The position numbers and the translations under genes are program-made. From Pseudomonas sp. Leaf58 (lineage in GTDB: Bacteria; Pseudomonadota; Gammaproteobacteria; Pseudomonadales; Pseudomonadaceae): a stretch of DNA of 64,000 bases. The notes under the pieces were generated by a model. The model was not told the DNA's origin, made no database searches, and saw nothing but the letters and a program-made list of their open reading frames with translations. Where the stretch lies: positions 310,001 to 374,000 of the forward strand of contig NZ_CP032678.1 of assembly GCF_003627215.1 (NCBI RefSeq), given 5' to 3'. Of this stretch, positions 17,356-25,391 are shown one piece after another. How positions within the stretch are numbered: the stretch's first letter is position 1; every line of letters begins with the position of its first letter.

Positions 17356-18464
17356 TTTGCATCCTTGTTTGCGGCGTCATCCTGAACCACCTCAACAGGG
17401 GCACCCGGATAGATTTTCAAAAGGTTGTCCAGGACGACTTGGGCGTTTGCTTCAAGTCCGCTCGCCACCTGGTATTCGGTGGTGCTCCAGCCGTTGTTGC
17501 CCACCGCCTGGCGCTGCGCCTTACCGTCCTTGACCACATAGACGTAGGGCCCGGCTTCTGACTGCTGAACGGCCTTCAAAGGGATCAGGCTGACATCGGC
17601 TAGGCTGGCCCCACTGACGGTCACCCGCACGTATTGGCCCGCCTTGAGTCGGTCATCGTCGTTACCCAGGGAGGCCCTGAGCGTCACGGTACCGTAGCTG
17701 CTGCTGATCTCGGGCGAGGTGTAGTCCAGCTTGGCATCGCCCACGACCGACCCATCCTCAAGCAACACATTGACCTTGGCATCGTCCAGTCCGGCAGGGA
17801 ACATGGCCTGGTACTGGAGCTGAGACAGGGCAAAGGTCACCCACATGGGGGAAACCGCCGTGAGCGTCACCAGGTTGTTGGAGGGCGAGAGGTAATCACC
17901 CACCGACACCGTTGCTATTCCCAGCTTGCCGGAGAAGGGGGCCTTGATCACGGAATCCGCCATCCCTTTGCGGGCGATATCGCGGGCGGCCAGGGCGGAG
18001 TTGACCCTGGCCTGCTCGACCTGAAGGGTGCTCAGCGCGTTGTCGTAGTCCTGCCGGGCGACGGCTTTGTTTGCCAGCAAATTGGCTTGCCGGCGCTCTT
18101 CGCGCAGGGCCTGGTCGAGGCTGGCGCGGGCGCTCTGCAGCTGGGCATCGGCCTGTTTCAAGGCAAGGTTCAGGTCAGTCTGTTCCAGAGTGAACAGGAC
18201 TTGCCCCTGCTCCACGGCATTGCCATCGGCGAAGTGCTTGGCTTCAAGCAGGCCGGTGGTCTTGGCCTTGATATCAACCTGGGCCGAGGCGACGGCCTGA
18301 CCCAGTACCGTCAGCGTGGGGGTATAGCGTTGCAGGTCGACGTGTTGGGTGTGGACAGGGGTTGCGGTCGGGGCGCGGTGGTTCTGGGATGGCGCACCGC
18401 TGTTGCCGCAACCTGCCAGTAAAATAGCGGCGGACAGGGCGCAGAAGGCCTTATATGCTCTCAT
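17352..18464 (-). CDS. RND periplasmic adaptor (membrane fusion) lipoprotein, 370 aa
   Basis: It starts with a lipoprotein signal (FCALSAAILLAGCGNS, lipobox L-A-G-C). A lipoyl/barrel-sandwich half-motif (VDIKAKTTGLLEAKHFADG with NAVEQGQVLFTLE), a long coiled-coil hairpin of about 75 residues, and the second half (IKAPFSGKLGIATVSVGDYL) follow. This is the standard order of MexA/AcrA/TtgA adaptors. It links the pump encoded downstream to an outer-membrane channel. The gene pair forms a two-gene operon ending at the 14210 terminator. No TetR or LysR regulator is adjacent, so control is either constitutive or from elsewhere. Confidence 0.93.
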   Translation of the reverse strand: MRAYKAFCALSAAILLAGCGNSGAPSQNHRAPTATPVHTQHVDLQRYTPTLTVLGQAVASAQVDIKAKTTGLLEAKHFADGNAVEQGQVLFTLEQTDLNLALKQADAQLQSARASLDQALREERRQANLLANKAVARQDYDNALSTLQVEQARVNSALAARDIARKGMADSVIKAPFSGKLGIATVSVGDYLSPSNNLVTLTAVSPMWVTFALSQLQYQAMFPAGLDDAKVNVLLEDGSVVGDAKLDYTSPEISSSYGTVTLRASLGNDDDRLKAGQYVRVTVSGASLADVSLIPLKAVQQSEAGPYVYVVKDGKAQRQAVGNNGWSTTEYQVASGLEANAQVVLDNLLKIYPGAPVEVVQDDAANKDAK

Positions 18465-18731
18465 TGGGCTCTCTTTTTATTCTGGAATTGTCTCAGCTGG
18501 GTATATTTTGGCGTTCTGCGGCTGATAGGGCAACGGTTTTGTTGGATATTGAAAATGGCTGGGCGGGGATGAAGGGCATTGATCTGCACAAACACCCCTG
18601 AGTTAGGACTCGCGCCAGTCAGGGGCAGACACACCTCGCAATATATCGGCCCGGCTGAATCTGCGCGGCGCTCGACTTCTGTAGATCCTGGCCGGCATAA
18701 GCGGGACTGGATTACTCGGATTAGTGCTAAA
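18465..18731. other. Intergenic region upstream of efflux operon
   Basis: This 267-base region separates the leftward efflux operon from the rightward PH-domain gene. A minus-strand TATATTG lies at 18639-18645, 175 bases from the adaptor start. I see no regulator gene or clear palindromic operator. Confidence 0.4.
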
Positions 18732-18760
18732 TTGACTGCCTTAAGGGTCTCCGGTAGAGT
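18732..18760 (+). promoter_or_regulatory. Sigma70 promoter
   Basis: TTGACT (18732-18737) and TAGAGT (18755-18760) are separated by 17 bases. The gene start follows about 28 bases later. Confidence 0.55.
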
Positions 18761-18788
18761 CTATGGACACCCAGTGCGAGTAGATCCC

Positions 18789-19226
18789 ATGTCGATGCCT
18801 CACCTGAATGCTAACGAACAAATAGTCTGGGAGGGTAGACCATCCCAATGGAACAACGCAGGGACGTTCTTTGCCGCCACGCTGTTCTGCTGGATGGCAT
18901 TCCCGCTGCTGATTGCCCTGTGGCAGTGGCTGGTGGTGAAAAACACCCGCTATGTGCTGACCAATCAACGCCTGTTCACCTACCGGGGCGTGTTGAACAA
19001 GCATGCTGACGAACTGGAGCTGTACCGTGTCAAGGACTACGCCTTGTTCAAGCCCTTTCTAATGCGCTTGGTGGGCCTGGGCAACGTCTCCCTGGTGACC
19101 TCCGACCGCACCACACCGAATGTTACGCTTGCGGGTATTCTCGAATCCGAGAAGGTGCAGGGCATGATTCGTAACGAGTCCGAAGCCTGCCGCATTCGTC
19201 GCGGCGTTCGCGAATTTGACGCGTAA
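18789..19226 (+). CDS. Bacterial PH-domain (YdbS-like) membrane protein, 145 aa
   Basis: The start SMPHLNANEQIVWEGRPS, then a hydrophobic hairpin (about residues 20-48), then NTRYVLTNQRLFTYRGVLNK and ELELYRVKDY, is typical of the bPH2/YdbS domain. In that family a short membrane anchor precedes a PH-like beta sandwich ('Y.lT.qRl....G......e.....i.di'). It probably faces the cytosol at the inner membrane. A sigma70 promoter lies directly upstream. The exact role of such proteins is unknown. Confidence 0.85.
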   Translation: MSMPHLNANEQIVWEGRPSQWNNAGTFFAATLFCWMAFPLLIALWQWLVVKNTRYVLTNQRLFTYRGVLNKHADELELYRVKDYALFKPFLMRLVGLGNVSLVTSDRTTPNVTLAGILESEKVQGMIRNESEACRIRRGVREFDA

Positions 19227-19236
19227 GGAATTCACC

Positions 19237-19812
19237 ATGATTCATACTCAGGCCTTTCACAAGGGTCAGTCGCAAGTCTTGCGGGGCGAATGCAAGGGAC
19301 TGCTCGATGAGCTTCGCGAAGAGTGCGGCAAAGGTGAGCCACGAAAACACAGGCTGCTGACAGCACTGCCGGCAGTGCTGGTCAACAGCTTGACAGTCAT
19401 GGCGATCATGGCGCTGTGCGTGTTCGGCCTTTTTGCTTTCCTCATCAGCGGCCCGCTACCGCCTGAAGCCCAGGATGCGTTGTCAAATCTCTTTGCCATC
19501 CTGCTCGCGGGGTGTGTGATCGCAGGTTATGCCGTTTGCGCGTCGTATGAAACAGACTTGATCCAACTAAAAGAAGTGACGGCCTATTTCTACGAACGCT
19601 TTGCTTCCAAAGCGAAGGAATTCCCGGATCTGGCGATGGCAGTGGATGGACAGGAATTTCTCACGAATCAGGAGGCGGCATCCGCGCTACGCCGCCTCAT
19701 TCGTCGCCTGGATCAGGAGATTGTCTCAACAGGAGCGGGAAAGTCGCAGGACGCCATGCGGCGTAAATTTCAAGAAGTCTCCCTGCGCGACAAATCCGAA
19801 CTCGCGCCTTGA
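19237..19812 (+). CDS. Two-TM hypothetical membrane protein, 191 aa
   Basis: AAGGAATTC precedes the ATG at 19237, 10 bases after the PH-domain gene, so the two are probably co-transcribed. Residues 1-45 are charged. Two hydrophobic segments (about 48-75 and 85-105, the second being FAILLAGCVIAGYAVCAS) are followed by a charged cytosolic tail. No family is recognised. Confidence 0.7.
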   Translation: MIHTQAFHKGQSQVLRGECKGLLDELREECGKGEPRKHRLLTALPAVLVNSLTVMAIMALCVFGLFAFLISGPLPPEAQDALSNLFAILLAGCVIAGYAVCASYETDLIQLKEVTAYFYERFASKAKEFPDLAMAVDGQEFLTNQEAASALRRLIRRLDQEIVSTGAGKSQDAMRRKFQEVSLRDKSELAP

Positions 19813-19966
19813 GACAGCCCAACGGCTCTGAAAGGCCCGATGCCAAGCTGCATTGTTCGAGTCTGCGCCTGGGGCTTGGTTTCACAAGTGAGCCAGCTAT
19901 AGCCAGAAGGCGCAGGTGGCACTGTCAAAACCCTTCGCATCCTGAACCCACCGCGAGGCACCAACC

Positions 19967-20395
19967 CTGAAAACGATTGCAACAAAGTGCTTGCTGGTGC
20001 TGGCGTGCTTGCTGATGTTTGCAGGGATCAGCGCTTGCACCCTCGGCTTCGTGAGTGATGATCAACCGACCCGAATATTTCTGGGAATCTTGGGGGCGGG
20101 CTGGATGTTCGTAGTTGTCCAAATCGTCATGCATCGTCTTGATGACCCCAACAGCCCAGATTACCGTCACGTAGAGCCTCAGGAACGCGTTGCTGTGGTG
20201 AAATGGTTTTGCCGGTATCTGCCGAAATGGCTGCGCTACTGCCTTGGATTTGCTTTGGCCACTGCCCTGGCCGTGCTTGTGGCGTATGCAGCAGGCCCTA
20301 TTGGCATCTTCGTCTGGATCGGCGCCACACTCGGGGCTGGAATCACCTTTGAGCACAAAGAAATAGCCGCTGACACTGCAGTCTGTAAGGAATGA
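19967..20395 (+). CDS. Hypothetical membrane protein, about 142 aa (start uncertain)
   Basis: Three hydrophobic segments are visible (LLVLACLLMFAGISACTLGF, IFLGILGAGWMFVVVQIVM, and FALATALAVLVAYAAGPIGI), joined by charged loops. The first canonical start is TTG at 19991. Reading back to a CTG at 19967 gives KTIATKCLLVLA, a much better N-terminus, with CGAGG at ribosome-site distance, so a CTG start or a mutated ATG is possible. No family is recognised. Confidence 0.6.
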   Translation: MKTIATKCLLVLACLLMFAGISACTLGFVSDDQPTRIFLGILGAGWMFVVVQIVMHRLDDPNSPDYRHVEPQERVAVVKWFCRYLPKWLRYCLGFALATALAVLVAYAAGPIGIFVWIGATLGAGITFEHKEIAADTAVCKE

Positions 20396-20428
20396 CCTGG
20401 GAAGCAGCAAAAAAGCCATTTCGGTTAT

Positions 20429-20457
20429 TTGACAAATTGGCAATTGGGGCGTAGAAT
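20429..20457 (+). promoter_or_regulatory. Sigma70 promoter with TTGNCAA repeats
   Basis: TTGACA (20429-20434) and TAGAAT (20452-20457) are spaced by 17 bases. The region TTGACAAATTGGCAAT differs by one base from that of the promoter at 437. Confidence 0.7.
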
Positions 20458-20526
20458 TTGTTGCTTGATTGGCTGGCAGCCCGTTGACCAGCCAATGTTC
20501 ATGAATAACACAAGGAGAACCTTTTC

Positions 20527-20784
20527 ATGGATCAGCATTTTCGCACCAATGACACCGTTTATTTCACCCTGCCACAGTCCTGCGACAAGACGCCTTCCCA
20601 GGTTGTACCTGGCGTCGTCAAGGAAGTGTTCGGCTCGTTGATCCATGTTGAGCTCGCTCGTAAAAAGCGCGGCAACTGGACGTACGAGTTCCGCTCTGTG
20701 CCCCACCTGTCCCTGAGCCATCGCCCCAAGGGCTCGGCGCCGATGGACAACCAGCGCCTGCCAATGTCCTTCGGCCAGGTCTGA
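20527..20784 (+). CDS. Small beta-rich protein, 85 aa
   Basis: AAGGAG lies 10 bases upstream of the ATG and a consensus promoter ends 70 bases upstream. The core VYFTLPQSCDKTPSQVV, then PGVVKEVFGSLIHVELA, has the look of a small beta barrel. The next gene has a similar core (VYWNFKSLGGRAVQNIPAIV, then KKVMPTRIRIEFM), so the two are tandem paralogs. The function is unknown; an SH3- or Tudor-like fold is a guess. Confidence 0.7.
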   Translation: MDQHFRTNDTVYFTLPQSCDKTPSQVVPGVVKEVFGSLIHVELARKKRGNWTYEFRSVPHLSLSHRPKGSAPMDNQRLPMSFGQV

Positions 20785-20830
20785 TATCGCCCAGCCATTC
20801 CACCTTGAGCATCGATCTGCGAGGTTTTTC

Positions 20831-21148
20831 ATGGTCTCTGGGCAGTTGGGTGCTGCGGCGCCGCAAACGCTTCCACCCTGCATGATCGGCGACGTCCGCG
20901 AGTTCGTGCAGGGTATGAAGGTTTATTGGAATTTCAAAAGCCTTGGCGGCAGGGCAGTGCAAAACATCCCGGCCATTGTGAAAAAGGTCATGCCCACGCG
21001 CATTCGGATCGAGTTCATGGCCTGGGAAGCGGGCGGATGGGTGGCGCGCACACGCACCATTGCCATTACAAATGTGTCCCCGCGTGATGCCCTGGTACCC
21101 AGGATTGATCAAGCGGGCAGCGGTGTAAAATCAATCCCCGCCTACTGA
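20831..21148 (+). CDS. Small beta-rich protein, paralog of the previous gene, 105 aa
   Basis: GAGG lies 8 bases before the ATG. After a 25-residue leader the product repeats the layout of the 85-residue protein encoded 46 bases upstream: V-Y-[WF]..., then a P-x-[IV]-V-K-[KE]-V segment, then charged strands, then a Ser/Pro-containing end. The two probably form one operon from the promoter at 20429. No family is recognised. Confidence 0.7.
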   Translation: MVSGQLGAAAPQTLPPCMIGDVREFVQGMKVYWNFKSLGGRAVQNIPAIVKKVMPTRIRIEFMAWEAGGWVARTRTIAITNVSPRDALVPRIDQAGSGVKSIPAY

Positions 21149-21574
21149 CTATCTGCCCAACGAAAGCCCGCTCTCAGGTGTGTGCACCCGATGCTTGGCT
21201 CGCTCCTGCTGAGGCACATCCACCGCAATGCCCCGCCCCCCCTCGTAACTGACATCGTACGGCTGGCCGACTTTCGGCTCACCCTTGAACAGGCTCCGAG
21301 CGTGCTTCACGATGCCATCGTCGGAAAATTGCCACACGTGTCGATCGTTGACATGCACGATCGCACTGGAATATGCAGCCGATTCCCGCGTTTGGGTTGG
21401 GTCTTTGGCATCGGCAAGCTGGTAGATACCCCTTGGCAAACCTGCCTCCGGCTTAACCTCCAGGCACACCCACTGGCCGTCGATGACCATCTCAATCTGG
21501 CGACTGCCATTCAATACACAGATCTTGAGCGAGCGCTCAGGCTTCATCAGCACCGAAGGGAGATACCCTTTCAT
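21149..21574 (-). CDS. KfrB-domain protein, 141 aa
   Basis: I start at the ATG at 21574, which has GAGG six bases upstream. The C-terminal half (SSAIVHVNDRHVWQFSDDGI, then VKHARSLFKGEPKVGQPYDV and SYEGGRGIAVDV) follows the KfrB domain pattern: 'Y.G.I..v...Hv.Q......vvHdr..L...p.vG..v.i.Y..G.G.v'. KfrB domains are found in plasmid partition-region proteins and beside relaxases and DNA primases. Here the gene is solitary. It supports a plasmid origin for the window. Expression probably comes from a TACAAT box about 40 bases upstream. Confidence 0.8.
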   Translation of the reverse strand: MKGYLPSVLMKPERSLKICVLNGSRQIEMVIDGQWVCLEVKPEAGLPRGIYQLADAKDPTQTRESAAYSSAIVHVNDRHVWQFSDDGIVKHARSLFKGEPKVGQPYDVSYEGGRGIAVDVPQQERAKHRVHTPESGLSLGR

Positions 21575-21631
21575 AACCACCTCATTTTTTGTTTTTCTTT
21601 GATTGTACCGGTTGATGTGGTAATAAATCTA

Positions 21632-21952
21632 TTAATCGACGAGATCGTCGCTATACCCAATGGCATCAGATCCAGAATCCGGGTCGTTCTCAGTGCAGAC
21701 ACCCTTGCGAACCAGCCTGGCCAGCGCCTGGCGCTCGTGAAAACGCGCCCGTGAGTTGACAAACTTCTTGGCGCCGCACTTGTCCCTGGCGATCCCGCGC
21801 TTGCCGTTGGTGTGGCTGGTGCACGTTGCATACGCAGTGACTTCCCTGTCGGAAAGCTCCAGGCGGCGCGAGTTGCCACCAACAATGTAGCGAGCAAAGA
21901 CAGCCCTGGGGTCGCGGGTTTCTTTAAAATTGCGTCGATGATTGGTTTTCAT
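21632..21952 (-). CDS. Basic hypothetical protein, 106 aa
   Basis: GAAGGTGG sits 3-10 bases before the ATG. The N-terminal part is strongly basic (MKTNHRRNFKETRDPRAVFA) and the C-terminus is acidic (ENDPDSGSDAIGYSDDLVD), typical of small nucleic-acid-binding plasmid or phage proteins. It contains two cysteines only. It starts 10 bases after the stop of the sulfite-oxidase-like gene, so it is probably in the same transcript. Family unknown. Confidence 0.65.
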   Translation of the reverse strand: MKTNHRRNFKETRDPRAVFARYIVGGNSRRLELSDREVTAYATCTSHTNGKRGIARDKCGAKKFVNSRARFHERQALARLVRKGVCTENDPDSGSDAIGYSDDLVD

Positions 21953-21961
21953 GTACCACCT

Positions 21962-22712
21962 TCAAACGTATGTGTTGAACCAGGTTACGAAACGCCGCCA
22001 GCGGCTGTGATCCTGGGGTGCTGGCGCGGGCGGCGACTGGGTAGGCTCGGCTGGTCGCGGCAATGCCTGTTTGGGGCCGTAGCGCTCCTCCCGCCAGGGG
22101 TTGCCAATGTCATGGTCGCCACGCTGCTCCCAATAGCCAGGGATCTTCTCCTGCAAAAATTCAATGCGCCTCAGCCATTTCGGCGACTTCCAGAAGTACA
22201 GGGAGGGGATGACCAGGCGATAGGGCCCGCCATGCTCCGTGCTGATCGGGGCGCCATCGTAGGTGTGTGCGAGCATGGACTGTGATGCCAGCAGATCAGA
22301 CAGGCGAACGTTGACCGTGTAGTCATCTTCGCAGTGCAGGAGGACGTAGGGGGCGCGCTCATCGATCCCAAGGCCTGCGACCAGGTCGGTCAGGAGGACA
22401 CCCTCCCATTGGCTGTCCAGCCGTGTCCAGCTGGTGACACAATGGATATCGGCGCTGATCCTCGACTGAGGGAGGCTGGCGATCGCCTGGTGATCGAGCA
22501 CCCTGGGCTGCCTGACGCACCCCCAGTGCCAACGTCCACGCCTCGATCGCGATCTCGGGCTGTACTCCCAAATCCAGCACAGGCAAGCCTTTCACCAGGC
22601 CTTGCCCCGGTGGAATGCGCGAATTTCCCGGCTGGGCCTTATCGCCCGTGAGGAAGCGGCCTTCCTCGGCAAATTTCAGTTTGGCGGCAATCAGCTTCCC
22701 AGGATCTTTCAC
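21962..22712 (-). pseudogene. Frameshifted sulfite-oxidase-family molybdopterin enzyme
   Basis: A GTG at 22712 with GGGAG 9 bases upstream opens KDPGKLIAAKLKFAEEGRFL, then PPGQGLVKGLPVLDLGVQPE, the usual start of sulfite-oxidase-like cytosolic oxidoreductases. The remainder (ADIHCVTSWTRLDSQWEGV, EHGGPYRLVIPSLYFWKSPK, NPWREERYG) is in another frame. Removing one base from the C5 run at 22520-22524 joins them as LALGCVRQPRVLD. The Mo-ligand cysteine (HCVTSW) is intact. The enzyme class transfers oxygen at a Mo centre; the substrate is unknown. A homopolymer indel suggests either phase variation, decay or a sequencing error. Confidence 0.75.
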
Positions 22713-22886
22713 GGCGATGTTCTCCCAAACCCGCAGGGCCGAGGCCCTCATTCAAAATGACGAGGCGACGCACAGTCCTAGCCAACCTTCTGACAGAGGT
22801 TTGTTCCCGCAGGCCTTCAAGTGAAACGCTATTGTCGCCTCAATCCCGCCACGGGTAAATGCCTTATCGGCTATTCGGGTTAAACA

Positions 22887-22893
22887 TATATTG
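22887..22893 (+). promoter_or_regulatory. TATATTG box
   Basis: TATATTG lies 25 bases before the ATG at 22918. If it is a -10 element the transcript would be nearly leaderless. Confidence 0.35.
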
Positions 22894-22917
22894 ACCGATT
22901 AAGAAATTGTCCCCATC

Positions 22918-23106
22918 ATGTGCGCCACTGACGCCGAAGCCTATGCCGACAAGATGCACTACACCCCGGAGCAGCTTGTCCAGCTTCGTGCGATCGACAA
23001 GTACAGCGAGGCCTGTGCCAAGTCGACCTGCCAATGGCGCCATGCCGGTGACCCTGCCTGCTGCGAATTGAGCGCGCAAGGCCTGGCACCTGCTGCCAGG
23101 CAGTAG
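22918..23106 (+). CDS. Small Cys-containing protein, 62 aa
   Basis: The frame begins MCATDAEAYADKMHYTPEQL and carries five cysteines, including CAKSTCQW and CCEL. There is no clear ribosome site, but the TATATTG box ends 25 bases upstream. A zinc-binding role is possible. No family is recognised, and the gene call is tentative. Confidence 0.45.
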   Translation: MCATDAEAYADKMHYTPEQLVQLRAIDKYSEACAKSTCQWRHAGDPACCELSAQGLAPAARQ

Positions 23107-23201
23107 GTTGTCATAGGGCCAGGTGCATAGGTGTGCACAGGGTCTTACCGGAATAAAGGCAATATCCACTTAACCGATAGTCGTGACACCAAGGAGCATC
23201 C

Positions 23202-23711
23202 ATGAACTTGATCAAAACCCTGCCGCTGGTCTTCGCCCTCATAGTCGGCGCGGCCCATGCGGAACCGAACAACGTAGTTATCTCGATCGACGCCCCAGGT
23301 CTTTCTTCGGCACTGACGACCCAAGTTGGTCGTTCGGCCACGGTCAGCTCGGGCGAATTGCAATCTCCTCCCAGCCAGGCGCTCTGCATTACCATGGACG
23401 TGAACCCTGCCGAGGGCCCGGACAAACTATCTGTCGTGTTGAATACGGTCAGTGCAACCACGGTCACCGTTCTACCCACCAACAGTGACGCCACCGGGGT
23501 CAGGGCTTACGTCGGGTTCACGGAACAGGCGCTCAAAGACCAAAAGTTGGTCGCAGCCAGCAAAGACTGTACCTTGCCCACAGGCATGACCAGCTCGACC
23601 ACCAAGAGCATGTTTGTTGAATTTGTCTGGGGGGAGCCGAAAAAGATCGACCTGCCAGATGGCCAAGCCCTAAGCATCACGATCAACAACCCAGAAGCTG
23701 CAGGTCAGTAG
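23202..23711 (+). CDS. Exported protein, 169 aa
   Basis: AAGGAG lies 9 bases upstream of the ATG. MNLIKTLPLVFALIVGAAHA is a clean Sec signal peptide with an A-H-A cleavage site. The mature part is beta-rich with two cysteines (ALCITMDV and KDCTLPTG) that could form a disulfide in the periplasm. No family is recognised. A monocistronic gene by position. Confidence 0.7.
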   Translation: MNLIKTLPLVFALIVGAAHAEPNNVVISIDAPGLSSALTTQVGRSATVSSGELQSPPSQALCITMDVNPAEGPDKLSVVLNTVSATTVTVLPTNSDATGVRAYVGFTEQALKDQKLVAASKDCTLPTGMTSSTTKSMFVEFVWGEPKKIDLPDGQALSITINNPEAAGQ

Positions 23712-23757
23712 CAGAGCCTCACGGTGCCAGCCCCTTGTCTCGCGCCTGACCTGGCAA

Positions 23758-24027
23758 TCAAGCTTCGTCAGGCGCCGAGGTATCAGCGGCGGCGGTGGCC
23801 CTCAGGTGAGCCTGAGCCAATTTCACTAGGCTAAGCTGATAGGCGACTGCAATAGTGGCAAAGCCGAGGGTAATGATCAGCGAACTGATCACGTCGAACG
23901 AGAAAAATCCAAGCCCCTCGCTGAGTTTTGTGGTGATCCGCACCAGATGCATACCAGCAAAGAATGCCAGCAGCAAGGGGATTGCCACTTGGGCGCTGGG
24001 TCTTCGGTATTTGTCTGATGGTGCCAT
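23758..24027 (-). CDS. Two-TM small membrane protein, 89 aa
   Basis: The ATG at 24027 has AGGAGA just upstream. Two hydrophobic helices (VAIPLLLAFFAGMHLV and DVISSLIITLGFATIAVAYQ) are separated by a short polar loop. It resembles the 88-residue protein encoded immediately upstream in helix order and in the second helix ([IV]SLGFA.[IM]...VAY), so the two are tandem duplicates. Role unknown. Confidence 0.65.
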   Translation of the reverse strand: MAPSDKYRRPSAQVAIPLLLAFFAGMHLVRITTKLSEGLGFFSFDVISSLIITLGFATIAVAYQLSLVKLAQAHLRATAAADTSAPDEA

Positions 24028-24100
24028 AATCTTCTCCTGTGCTGCTCGATCGCCAGTCTTCTGTCGAACTGGCGTCTTGCCGTTGGAATAGTCAGAAGGT

Positions 24101-24367
24101 TCAGGAGCCAGACTTCTCAGAAGCGGCCTGTTCCTGGATGTGTTCATTGCCTTCGGCTGGAATTGCCCTGCGCATTTTTAATAGGTAGGCCACACCCATG
24201 CCTGCGAACCCCAGTGAAATTAGAAAGTTGCCAGCCACTTCGGTCGAGAGGAGATTGTGGCCCTCGTGGATGAAAGTGGCGGTTTTGACCAGGTTGATCC
24301 CCGCACAGGCAATCCACACCAGGCCAAATACAAGGTCGGCGTTCCAGCGTTTTGTTATTGTTTTCAT
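24101..24367 (-). CDS. Two-TM small membrane protein, 88 aa
   Basis: The product MKTITKRWNADLVFGLVWIA, then a polar loop, then FLISLGFAGMGVAYLL, has the same topology as the next gene in the operon. The C-terminus is charged and cytosolic or periplasmic. A TACAAT hexamer about 25 bases upstream is a possible -10 box. No known family. Confidence 0.65.
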   Translation of the reverse strand: MKTITKRWNADLVFGLVWIACAGINLVKTATFIHEGHNLLSTEVAGNFLISLGFAGMGVAYLLKMRRAIPAEGNEHIQEQAASEKSGS

Positions 24368-24396
24368 GTTATTTTCCAGTTGTTGTTATTGTAGAT

Positions 24397-25341
24397 TCAG
24401 GAGCACACGACCCGAGGGCCGGGGTACTCGGCCAGGGCATTGTCCAGTCGGTCTTGGGCGTTACAGTGAGTGCAGGCTTTGTCGGCTCGGGGCTGGCATT
24501 TGCCGTGCGGGCGCTTGATGTCGTACAGATCCTGCATCACCCCGTGATACAGTGCCGATTCCTCGCGCAGCCGCACTATATTCACGGCGCGCTGCACGCG
24601 CAGTTCACGCTGTGGCTGTTCAAGCGAAATGATCATGGTTCGATGAATCGAACCCAGTTTCCAGGTGTGCAGATGCGCCTCTTGCGCATTCAGGAAGGGG
24701 CCATAGGCCGTTACGCCGGTCTCCCACAGACTGCCCTCGATGATGAGTGCCCTCGGGCTGTGCGCAAGCGCCTGTCGACGCTCAGGCGCCTCCAGTGCAT
24801 ACTGTGCCGCGACCTCGCTGGCCAGGGTCGTATCGAGGGCAAGCGCCAGGTGACCGCTTTCGGCAAGCGCCTCGTCACTCGGCGTATCGCGGGTGAACCC
24901 AAGCAGCCTGATCCCCTGGCCGAACGCTTCGGGCCGCTGGAATATGGCGTAGTGGTGCAGGGAGTGCATGTGGCCTCCAGGGCAGTCGGCATGTTCCAGC
25001 ACGGCTTTGCCGGCTGGGCTGCTTGTCGCGGTCGTCGCGCCTTGGGATTGTGGCGCTGCCAATGCTTCGGACTGGACATTGATCGCAAAAACGGTGACCG
25101 GCTCTGCTCCAAAATGCGGATGCGTCAGCGTGATTACGCGAAAGCCTTTCCAGGGCAGTCGCAGCCGCCTGGAGGCGTCATCGCGGCGTGGGTAGCCTCG
25201 CGTCAGCTCGATGCACGAATAGTCGCGGCCCTCCAGGCGCTTGCGCCAATAGGGCGTGACCAGGCGATATTCCTCCTGTTTGGTACCAGCCAGGATCGCG
25301 TCGAAGTATTCCCCCTTGAGGGCCAGGGTCAGCGTTGTCAT
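24397..25341 (-). CDS. ASCH-domain protein, 314 aa
   Basis: The first 65 residues (LALKGEYFDAILAGTKQEEY, then RLVTPYWRKRL and a late RVITLTHPHFG strand) are an ASCH domain of the phage type, with the K-x-x-E-Y-R motif intact. ASCH domains have a PUA-like fold and bind RNA or modified nucleosides; one ASCH protein hydrolyses N4-acetylcytidine. The remaining 250 residues are unrecognised and contain a Cys-rich end (CTHCNAQD). The protein at 1030 has a related N-terminal domain. Confidence 0.75.
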   Translation of the reverse strand: MTTLTLALKGEYFDAILAGTKQEEYRLVTPYWRKRLEGRDYSCIELTRGYPRRDDASRRLRLPWKGFRVITLTHPHFGAEPVTVFAINVQSEALAAPQSQGATTATSSPAGKAVLEHADCPGGHMHSLHHYAIFQRPEAFGQGIRLLGFTRDTPSDEALAESGHLALALDTTLASEVAAQYALEAPERRQALAHSPRALIIEGSLWETGVTAYGPFLNAQEAHLHTWKLGSIHRTMIISLEQPQRELRVQRAVNIVRLREESALYHGVMQDLYDIKRPHGKCQPRADKACTHCNAQDRLDNALAEYPGPRVVCS

Positions 25342-25391
25342 GGTTGGTAATCAACCTCGGGGCAGTCTGCAAAGGGATGGGTTTTCATCAT

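Noticed and set aside
24352..25350. 332-codon plus-strand frame opposite the ASCH gene
   Set aside because: Antisense shadow; the opposite strand has a recognisable domain.
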